Shown here in pieces: positions 7,532 through 13,058 of a stretch of DNA of 13,769 nt. Below the pieces are notes generated by a model, which searched no databases, was not told the DNA's origin, and saw nothing but the letters and a program-made list of their open reading frames with translations. The translations under genes were made by a program, and so were the position numbers. This stretch comes from Chloroflexota bacterium (GTDB taxonomy: Bacteria; Chloroflexota; Limnocylindria; Limnocylindrales; CSP1-4): NCBI GenBank assembly GCA_021789355.1, contig JAJYJR010000082.1:1-13769 (forward strand), written 5' to 3'. How positions within the stretch are numbered: the first letter of the stretch is position 1; each line of letters opens with the position of its first letter.

Positions 7532-8683
7532 TCAGTCGTGCCGGCCCACCTCCCCGGGACCTGTGTCCCCTTGACTCAGGGGCGCTGTCGATTGCCGCAC
7601 GACCAGGCGTGTCTCGAAGCGGAGGTGCTCCGGGGACCGCCCGGGCTCGCCGATCATGGCGAGCAGGAGCCGCGCGGCGGCTTCACCCTTCTCGCGCACC
7701 GGCTGGTGCACCGTGGTGAGCGGCGGATCCGTGAAGCGGCTGATCGGCAGGTCATCGAACCCCGCTGCGCTGAGGTCGCCCGGCACGCGCAGCCGCAGGT
7801 GCCGTGCGGCCTGCAGCACGCCGATCGCCATCGCGTCGCTCATGGCGAGCACGGCGCTCGGCCGCAGACCGTCCTCCCAGGCGCGCAGCATCGCGGTTTC
7901 GCCGCCCTCGAAGGTGGCGGGTCCTGCCAGCACGTGTGCGTCGTCTGCGGGTACGCCGGCTGCCTCTAGTCCCGCCCGCCAGCCGCGCAGCCTGCGGTTC
8001 ATGATCGACTCGACGTCGGCCGCCCTGGCAGCGGGCGACTGCGGCTCGATGCAGATGAGCAAGACGTCCCGGTGGCCGAGCGCGGCCACATGATCGGCCG
8101 CCGCGCGCGCGCCGCCTTCGTCGTCGATCTCGACCGCGCCGTGCTCCGGCCAGGCCACGGCGTCGACGAGCACCAGCGGGATTCCAGCCTGGCGCACCCA
8201 CTCGACATCGGGATGAGTTTCTTCGAGTCCGAGCGCCACGACGCCGTCCACGGTGGCCCGGGCCAGCGCCCCGGCCAGCGACCCATGTAGCGGCGAGATG
8301 ACCAGCAGGCCGTAACCTCGCTCCTCGCCCACCGCGCCAACGCCTTCCGCGAAGAGCGGGAAGAAGGGGTTGGCGAAGATCTGGCTGAGCGACTGGGGGG
8401 TTAGGATTCCCAGCGTGCTCGTGCGCTGCACCGTGAGCATCCGCGCGACGGGATCCGGCCGGTAGCCTAGGTCGCGCGCGATGGCGAGGATCCGGTCGGC
8501 AGTCTCCGAGCTGAGCCGTTCCGGGCTGTTGAAGGCGAACGAGACGGTTGTCTTGCTGACGCCCGCTGCTCGCGCAACGTCGGTGATCCGCGCCCGCTTG
8601 GCCAGCCCCTGCCGGTCCACCGCTCTCTGCACCCTGGCTCGAACCGGTTTAGCAAACCGCTCCAGCGGTACTGTAACGGCCAC
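7532..8683 (-). CDS. LacI-family transcriptional repressor, likely regulator of the starch/cyclodextrin operon
   Basis: Up to 383 residues. The helix-turn-helix reads ITDVARAAGVSKTTVSFAFN (33-52), followed by the hinge helix (RPDPVARMLTVQRTSTLGIL) and a periplasmic-binding-protein-like effector domain with ILTPQSLSQIFANPFFPLFA, SAVLAMSDAMAIGVL and GFDDLPISRFTDPPLTTVHQ. It should bind a sugar effector, perhaps a maltodextrin or cyclodextrin, and release the operators. It is the first gene upstream of cgt-malEFG on the same strand. The start is doubtful: the GTG at 8683 gives an unusual 32-residue lead before the helix-turn-helix, and a promoter-like pair and a palindrome lie inside that lead. 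The GTG at 8620 would give a family-typical N-terminus (about 12 residues before the helix-turn-helix) and leave both sites upstream. Confidence 0.85.
   Translation of the reverse strand: MAVTVPLERFAKPVRARVQRAVDRQGLAKRARITDVARAAGVSKTTVSFAFNSPERLSSETADRILAIARDLGYRPDPVARMLTVQRTSTLGILTPQSLSQIFANPFFPLFAEGVGAVGEERGYGLLVISPLHGSLAGALARATVDGVVALGLEETHPDVEWVRQAGIPLVLVDAVAWPEHGAVEIDDEGGARAAADHVAALGHRDVLLICIEPQSPAARAADVESIMNRRLRGWRAGLEAAGVPADDAHVLAGPATFEGGETAMLRAWEDGLRPSAVLAMSDAMAIGVLQAARHLRLRVPGDLSAAGFDDLPISRFTDPPLTTVHQPVREKGEAAARLLLAMIGEPGRSPEHLRFETRLVVRQSTAPLSQGDTGPGEVGRHD
8645..8659. promoter_or_regulatory. Candidate LacI-family operator (autoregulatory)
   Basis: CGGTTT-AGC-AAACCG is a perfect 6-bp inverted repeat around a 3-bp centre. 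It lies about 11-25 bp downstream of the TACAGT -10-like box of lacI, near the expected transcript start, where a LacI-type repressor would block its own gene. No second copy was found upstream of cgt or malE, so the link to this regulator is inferred. Confidence 0.4.
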
Positions 8684-8697
8684 CCGCTAGCCGTCAA
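8670..8697 (-). promoter_or_regulatory. Candidate promoter of lacI
   Basis: On the minus strand, TTGACG (complement of 8692-8697; 5 of 6 to consensus) and TACAGT (complement of 8670-8675; 4 of 6) are separated by 16 bp. If used, transcription would start near 8660-8664. The GTG at 8683 could then not be the true start, which favours the GTG at 8620. Confidence 0.4.
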
Positions 8698-8702
8698 GAT
8701 GG

Positions 8703-8738
8703 TTGTAACGCGGTTGTAACGCGGTGCTTGTAACACGG
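8703..8738. repeat. Three TTGTAAC direct repeats upstream of lacI
   Basis: TTGTAACGCGG occurs twice in perfect tandem (8703-8713, 8714-8724). A third copy with one mismatch, TTGTAACACGG, follows at 8728-8738. A shorter TGTAAC (8672-8677) overlaps the -10-like box of the lacI promoter. The 11-bp and 14-bp spacings and the position just upstream of the -35-like hexamer suggest a binding array for an activator or repressor that is not obviously the LacI protein. Confidence 0.5.
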
Positions 8739-8981
8739 TAAACATCCGCCGGCTGAGGGTGGAGCAAGGTCCTCATCGACGCGCTCCGTGGGAGGCCGCT
8801 CGCCTCATGCGCATGCCGGCAGCTGCCCAAGACGACCTCCTTCTGGCGCGGCTCCCGGAGACAGCCTGCCGAGGTCGACGATCACGTGCGGAGGCCGGAC
8901 CCCTTTCGGTGCGGGGCGCCGGACGAGGTGGACCTACCGCCACACGCTCCTGACGGTGCCGTTGACGTCCGGCGGCCGTGC
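8739..8981. other. Intergenic stretch between the AAA+ gene and lacI; no gene seen, weak hairpin at 8895-8922
   Basis: No open frame here has a ribosome binding site or a recognisable product. At 8895-8922, CCGG-CCCC and GGGG-CCGG can pair as a bulged GC-rich stem-loop downstream of the AAA+ gene stop. It lacks a T-run, so it is at best a weak or factor-dependent terminator. Nothing else stands out. Confidence 0.3.
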
Positions 8982-11096
8982 TCATGGCCGGCGCGGGGTG
9001 GCACGTCGCTGCACCGGCCGGGTGAGCCGCGGGAACCCGTCGGCAGCCGCCGCGGCCTGGAGGACCGCGTCCACGGCCGGGCTCGCCCACGCGACCAGCT
9101 CATACGCGTGGTACGCATGCCCAGCGCGATCCTCGTACCAGACCCGGGTCTTGGTCTCGAAGGCGCGGGCGGGCTCCGAGACGCTGGGTGCGACCGGCTG
9201 CGGCGGTGTCCACGCCGACCAGGGCGCCATGCCCGGTGGCCAGGAGACCGGCGGTGGGGCTGGGGGTGGAGGCGAGGCGACGGGCCGGCGCAGTGCGCGG
9301 AGACCGCGACCGACAAACGAGTGCGCGACCTGGGAGCCGAGGGTCTCTGCCTCGTACTGCTCGCTCTGTCGGGTCAGGCAATCTGCCCCGAGGAGGGCGT
9401 CGAGGACGGCCTCGCCGGGTTGGGTCGTGCGGCGCCGGTAGAGGTCCTGGAGCATGGCGCGGCGCAGCTTGGCCTGTGCCGTGGCCTGTCGGCGGGCATG
9501 GGCCTCGCGCTGGTGCTGCTTCACGGCGGTCTCGCGCCGCGCCTCCACGGCGGCGACGATGCTGCGCAGCGGCGCTAGCACCTCGGCCTCCAGCCGCGGC
9601 TCGAACTCGGCGAGGGCGACGAGGCTGCGGGCCTCCGCGATCGCGGCGCGCAGGGGCCGCGCTTTGCCGCGTGCCACGGCGATGCTGGCGCGCTCGGAGG
9701 ATGTGAGGTCCGTTCTCCGAGGAGCGGATTGGCGGGCGTGGTCGAGGGCGTCGAGCAGCCGCTCGCGCTCCCCGGCCAGCGCCATCGTCGCGTCGAACGA
9801 TTCCCGGGCGGTCGCCACCTGCGACTCCTGGTACGCGAGCTGCCGGGAGCGGCCGACGGCCAGCGTGGCTGCGATCGGCGTGATGGCGCCGCCGACCACG
9901 GTCTCGAAGCGGGCCGGCCAGTCGGGTTCGAGGAGCCCCTCGCGGGTCGCGGTGACGAGCAAGTAGTCGACCGCGGCCGAGCGCACCGCGGCCTCCGCGT
10001 CGGCGGGCAGGGTGGCCCAGCGACCCAGCACCAGCCGGGAGATCGCCTCCACGTCGACCAGCTCCCAGCCCCGTTCGGTCAGGCAGCTCCGGAGCAGCCG
10101 GCGCAGCCCGCGACGAGGGTGGTCGGGGAGCGCAGGCGCCGGCGGGGCGAGGTCCGGAGGCACCACTGGCAGCTCCACGCGGGCGAGGGCTGCGGCGACC
10201 TCGTCGAGATCCCGGGTGATCGCACGGAGCGCGGTCGTGTCGAACACCACGCAGCGTCGCAGGTACGCGTCGGGGAGGAGCCGAGCGGCATCACGCTCCA
10301 TGTTCAAGGTGATGATCGTGGTGGCGTGCACCTCGATCAGGCGGTCTTCGACGCGGTACTGCGAGGTCCCCGCGAGATAGGCGAAGGCCGCCTTCTGCAA
10401 CTCGGGCGTGGCCTTGTCGAACTCGTCGAGCACGACCAGCGGCAGGGCCAGGAGCGGGCTCGGCACGCTCGTCCACGTGCCGCCACCGATCTGCTCCCGT
10501 CGCACGAGCAGGCTGCCCGGCGTCTCCAGCAGCAGGAGCCGGACCACCGCATCGGGATCGAGCCCGCAGCGCCGGGCGGCGAGGTTGCCGAGCAGGGTCT
10601 TGCCGGATTTGGTCGGTCCCAATAGCACGAACCCGGGCCAGTTGCTCGGGTGCATGTCCCCCAGGGCGCGCCGGGCGACCACCGCGTCCTCGACCAGGCG
10701 CAGGAGCGCCCGGTGCTCGGCCGGCAGGGCGGCGAGCAGGTCGAGCGAGGCGACGGGCTCGGGGACCGTGGCGCGTAGGGCGGCCCGCTGACCGGTCCCC
10801 GTCAGGGTCCAGCTGCCCCGCCTGCGTTGCTCGACCAGGCCCCGCTCGCGCAGCCGGCCCAGCCGGTAGCGGGCCGTTCGAGGCGGGACCTGGAGGGCGA
10901 GGGCCAGCGCGTCACCGCGCGTCTCGCCCGCCGCGAGCAGGGCCAGCAAGGCCGCGTCGTCGGTCGGCTCGCCGCCCAGCTGTCCGGTTGCCGGAACCCG
11001 CTCATCCATTGCCGGAGCCCACGATAGACCTTGCCCGAACCGCGCGCGACCTTGCCGCTGCGGTGCGTGCCCCACGCGCGGCGGGGCCTCAGGCAT
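8982..11096 (-). CDS. AAA+ ATPase with N-terminal winged helix and long coiled coil, element-encoded, function unknown
   Basis: A 704-residue protein (675 if it starts at the ATG at 11009). Residues about 44-110 form a winged helix (GDALALALQVPPRTARYRLG, then RLRERGLVEQ). The AAA+ core has Walker A GPTKSGKT (160-167), Walker B LVVLDEFD (220-227), a likely pre-sensor hairpin (YRVEDRLIEVHATT), sensor Asn265 (ITLNME) and a candidate arginine finger in LPDAYLRRCVVFD. Residues about 430-555 are Glu/Arg/Ala-rich helix, probably coiled coil (RREAHARRQATAQAKLRRAM-like). A Pro-rich linker (607-637) leads to a small C-terminal domain (VWYEDRAGHAYHAYELVAW). The core recalls the MoxR/McrB-type AAA+ branch, but I do not recognise the family. 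It sits between the integrase and the cargo, so a role in element maintenance, regulation or excision is possible. Neither candidate start has a clear ribosome binding site. Confidence 0.75.
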   Translation of the reverse strand: MPEAPPRVGHAPQRQGRARFGQGLSWAPAMDERVPATGQLGGEPTDDAALLALLAAGETRGDALALALQVPPRTARYRLGRLRERGLVEQRRRGSWTLTGTGQRAALRATVPEPVASLDLLAALPAEHRALLRLVEDAVVARRALGDMHPSNWPGFVLLGPTKSGKTLLGNLAARRCGLDPDAVVRLLLLETPGSLLVRREQIGGGTWTSVPSPLLALPLVVLDEFDKATPELQKAAFAYLAGTSQYRVEDRLIEVHATTIITLNMERDAARLLPDAYLRRCVVFDTTALRAITRDLDEVAAALARVELPVVPPDLAPPAPALPDHPRRGLRRLLRSCLTERGWELVDVEAISRLVLGRWATLPADAEAAVRSAAVDYLLVTATREGLLEPDWPARFETVVGGAITPIAATLAVGRSRQLAYQESQVATARESFDATMALAGERERLLDALDHARQSAPRRTDLTSSERASIAVARGKARPLRAAIAEARSLVALAEFEPRLEAEVLAPLRSIVAAVEARRETAVKQHQREAHARRQATAQAKLRRAMLQDLYRRRTTQPGEAVLDALLGADCLTRQSEQYEAETLGSQVAHSFVGRGLRALRRPVASPPPPAPPPVSWPPGMAPWSAWTPPQPVAPSVSEPARAFETKTRVWYEDRAGHAYHAYELVAWASPAVDAVLQAAAAADGFPRLTRPVQRRATPRRP

Positions 11097-11100
11097 TGCC
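10988..11100. repeat. Phased GGCAA repeats at the 5' end of the AAA+ gene
   Basis: On the minus strand GGCAA (TTGCC on +) occurs at 10988-10992, 11009-11013, 11031-11035, 11052-11056 and 11096-11100. Spacings are 21, 22, 21 and 44 bp, that is, whole pairs of helical turns. Several units extend to a fuller match such as CGGCAAGGTC or CGGCAATG followed by GGTTC. The array covers both candidate start codons of the AAA+ gene and could be a binding site for its winged helix or an iteron-like array. GGCAA also occurs in the attP arms. Confidence 0.4.
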
Positions 11101-11157
11101 CCAAGGTGCCCCAGTACCGGCGACCGGGAGGGAGGGCGTCCCGACGACCTCCGGTAC

Positions 11158-11173
11158 GGCCGTCACGACGGCC
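11158..11173. promoter_or_regulatory. Inverted repeat between the integrase and AAA+ genes
   Basis: GGCCGT-CACG-ACGGCC is a perfect 6-bp stem with a 4-nt loop in the 164-bp gap between the integrase stop and the AAA+ start. It could be a weak terminator of the integrase message or an operator. No T-run follows. Confidence 0.3.
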
Positions 11174-11260
11174 TGGTGCCAGGGAGATCGAACGTGACCG
11201 GCGCATCGGCGCGGCTCACGGCCGGGCCCCGGGTGCAGGCCGGCCTGCCGCGCGCAGCGG

Positions 11261-12475
11261 TCATCCTGCCCGCCACTCGGGCACCAGCCACTCGGCCCGG
11301 ACGGCGCGCATGTGGTCGTCGAGATCGACGGACGCGAACAGGGCGCGCAAGACGGCATTGATCTGCGCCGCCGGCCAGTCCCAGTCGATGCGCGGCACGC
11401 TGGCGATGCGGCGGGTGTTGTCGAGGGCGTCGAGCCGATCGGCGAGCGCCGCGAGACGCCGGTCGCGCTCGGCCTTGTCGATAATCCCCGACTGGTACAT
11501 GTCGAGCACCCGCTCGCGTTGGGCGGCGAGCTCCGCCCGGCGCTGGGCGTCGGCCTCCATAAGCTCGATCAACTCCGGCGTCCGCAACCGGGCGGCCTCG
11601 GCCATCACCCAGGGCAGGACCTCCCGCTCAGCCACGGCCCGCGGGTGGGGATGCGCGGCGTCGCCGTCTGCCCCGTGGCAGCGGTAGACCGGGCCACCAC
11701 GGTGGCGGTCATGCAGCCCGGTCAGGAAGCGGTCTCGGTCGGGGGTGGAGCAGTAGGAGCACCGCAGGAGACGCGACAGGCGGAACCCACCGGAAGGAGC
11801 CGCTCCCGGGGCCGGGCGGCGTTCGGGGGCCAGGTCCGGCGCGTAGCGCGTGACCAGGGCGCGCACGCTCGACGGTCGCCACTTCCTCCCTTGCGGTGAG
11901 CGCAGTCCGCTCGTGTTGAGGAGACGCGCTGCGCCGTTCCACGAACCGGCGGTCTTGAACGCGTCGACCACGGCTCCCGCGTCTTCCCCTGGCCGTGCTC
12001 CGTAGGGGAGGCGTCCCAGGGTGTCCCCTCTCGACCGGCGAACCGCCACATTCTCGGCGGCACTCTCGACCGCCAGGTCGCGCACGAACTCGGCCAACAG
12101 GGCGAACACGCCGAATGTCAGCTTGCCCGTCGCCGAGGTGGGGTCCATGACGCCTTCCTTGGCCGTGGTGATCCGAACGCGGTGCTGCTTGGCACGCTCC
12201 ATGAAACGGTAGAGTTCCGGGACGGACCGCGCCAGGCGGGTGAGGTTGAGCGCATAGACCGCGGAGACCGAGCCAGCCTCGATGCGGGCGAGCAACTCCT
12301 GGTAGCCGGCTCGCAGGTACTCCTTGCCAGCCCCTCCGGAGCGGCCCATGTCGGCCAGGATCTCGACGGGCGCGTCGCCCGCGAGCCGCTGGATCGCCGC
12401 GAGTTGGGCGTCGTACGAGAGAGCAACGTCCAGGTCGGCCCGCCGACTCTGCCGGATATACCCCAGGGAGGTCAT
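11261..12475 (-). CDS. int: Serine integrase (large serine recombinase family)
   Basis: A 404-residue site-specific recombinase expected to integrate and excise the element at its att sites. The resolvase-type catalytic domain begins GYIRQSR with nucleophile Ser10 and contains NLTRLARS (77-84, catalytic arginines), ATGKLTFGVFALLAEFVRDL and the long helix. The recombinase domain (about 150-235) contains GRLPYGARPG and GAARLLNTSGLRSPQGRKWR. A zinc-ribbon region has Cys239, Cys242, Cys266 and then His residues (267, 275, 277) where a fourth Cys is usual. A coiled-coil segment spans about 298-356, and the end reads EWLVPEWRAG. It is shorter than most of the family (450-700 residues) but appears complete. 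AAGAGG lies 10 bases before the ATG. The gene starts 46 bp from the attR arm end, the normal position. Confidence 0.93.
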   Translation of the reverse strand: MTSLGYIRQSRRADLDVALSYDAQLAAIQRLAGDAPVEILADMGRSGGAGKEYLRAGYQELLARIEAGSVSAVYALNLTRLARSVPELYRFMERAKQHRVRITTAKEGVMDPTSATGKLTFGVFALLAEFVRDLAVESAAENVAVRRSRGDTLGRLPYGARPGEDAGAVVDAFKTAGSWNGAARLLNTSGLRSPQGRKWRPSSVRALVTRYAPDLAPERRPAPGAAPSGGFRLSRLLRCSYCSTPDRDRFLTGLHDRHRGGPVYRCHGADGDAAHPHPRAVAEREVLPWVMAEAARLRTPELIELMEADAQRRAELAAQRERVLDMYQSGIIDKAERDRRLAALADRLDALDNTRRIASVPRIDWDWPAAQINAVLRALFASVDLDDHMRAVRAEWLVPEWRAG

Positions 12476-12502
12476 GGGTCGTAAGCCTCTTGGTGCGGTG
12501 GT

Positions 12503-12541
12503 GTTGCCAACCTAGTGATTGTACCAGTTCATCGCCGGGAT
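12503..12541. other. attR: attR: right attachment junction
   Basis: The element arm GTTGCCAACCTA (12503-12514), a 6-bp spacer and GTAC (12521-12524) lead to the core CA (12525-12526), followed by host codons CAG-TTC-ATC-GCC. Arm and spacing mirror attL exactly. Joined to the left end, the centre reads GTAC-CA-GTAC flanked by 6-bp spacers and 12-bp perfect inverted arms, a 46-bp attP. Confidence 0.85.
12518..12523 (-). promoter_or_regulatory. -10 half of a promoter split between the element ends
   Basis: On the minus strand this reads TACAAT (5 of 6 to TATAAT), 42 bp before the integrase ATG and pointing at it. In the integrated state the hexamer 18 bp upstream lies in host sequence and is unlike a -35 box. 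In the circle it becomes TTGCCA from the left end (37-42). Confidence 0.45.
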
Positions 12542-13058
12542 CCTGCATGACCCCGATGTCCTGCTGATGGACGAGCCGTTCTCCGGCCTGGATCCCATCA
12601 ACGTGGCGTTGCTCAAGGATGCGTTCCTGGAGATGCGCGCACGGGGGAAGGCGATCGTGTTCAGCACCCACCAGATGGAACAGGTCGAGGAGCTCTGCGA
12701 CACCATCGCGATCATCGACCGGGGACGCCTGGTGGTCGGCGGGGCGGTCGGGGACGTCAGGCGGCAGGCCGGCCGGCGCGTCGTCCGCCTGGGCGTGGCA
12801 GGGGATCCCGATCTCGCCTGGCTCGACGCCTTGCCGGGCGTCCGGATCACTCGCTCCGGGCTCGACTACCACGAGCTCGAGGTGCGCGATGGGGGCGACC
12901 CGGAGGCCATCCTGCAGGCCGCCCTCGCGCGCCGGGCCTACGTCACGCGCTTCGAGATCGCGGATCCGTCGATCGAGGACATCTTCATCGAACGGGTCGG
13001 GATCACGACTGCCGACGAACGCACGCTGGCCGCGGTGCCCGAGGAGCCTGCGCGATGA
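12525..13058 (+). pseudogene. 3' part of interrupted ABC-exporter ATPase gene (YhaQ/NatA type)
   Basis: The frame resumes with Q-F-I-A-G-I-L, then Walker B and D-loop DVLLMDEPFSGLDP, H-loop IVFSTHQ, and a C-terminal accessory domain of the kind seen in YhaQ/NatA-type ATPases (ending DPSIEDIFIERVG). It lacks Walker A and the signature motif because the element separates it from its 5' half (end at 1-22). A nominal TTG start at 12519 lies in the att arm without a ribosome binding site, so translation as a separate protein is unlikely. Excision of the element would restore the whole gene. The stop overlaps the permease start as ATGA, showing the original two-gene operon. Confidence 0.88.

Larger units (their letters stand above)
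20..12526. mobile_element. Serine-integrase integrative element carrying a starch/cyclodextrin utilisation operon
   Basis: Both ends are defined by attL and attR with inverted 12-bp arms. The serine recombinase starts 46 bp from the right junction, as is usual for large serine integrases. Deleting the interval rejoins an ABC ATPase frame (GNQQKVQ followed by FIAGIL). Content, all on the minus strand: recombinase, winged-helix AAA+ ATPase, LacI-family regulator, CGTase-type enzyme, MalE-, MalF- and MalG-like transporter subunits, cyclomaltodextrinase. I see no capsid, portal, terminase, relaxase, type IV secretion or replication-initiator gene. It is therefore neither an obvious prophage nor a self-transmissible ICE. 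It looks like a compact mobilised metabolic island; whether it still excises is unknown. Confidence 0.85.

Noticed and set aside
8982..11096. AAA+ protein as a TnsC/IstB-type transposition helper
   Set aside because: No transposase partner is present, and the core sequence and architecture do not resemble those families.
19..12528. CCAGT at both ends as a 5-bp transposon target duplication
   Set aside because: A serine integrase lies at the end, the joined inner ends are a symmetrical attP centred on CA, and no transposase or terminal inverted repeat with free ends is present. The shared bases are better explained as the att core.
12519..13058. Independent short ABC ATPase starting with TTG at 12519
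   Set aside because: The TTG lies in the att arm, has no ribosome binding site, and the product lacks Walker A and the signature motif. It is the 3' piece of a split gene.
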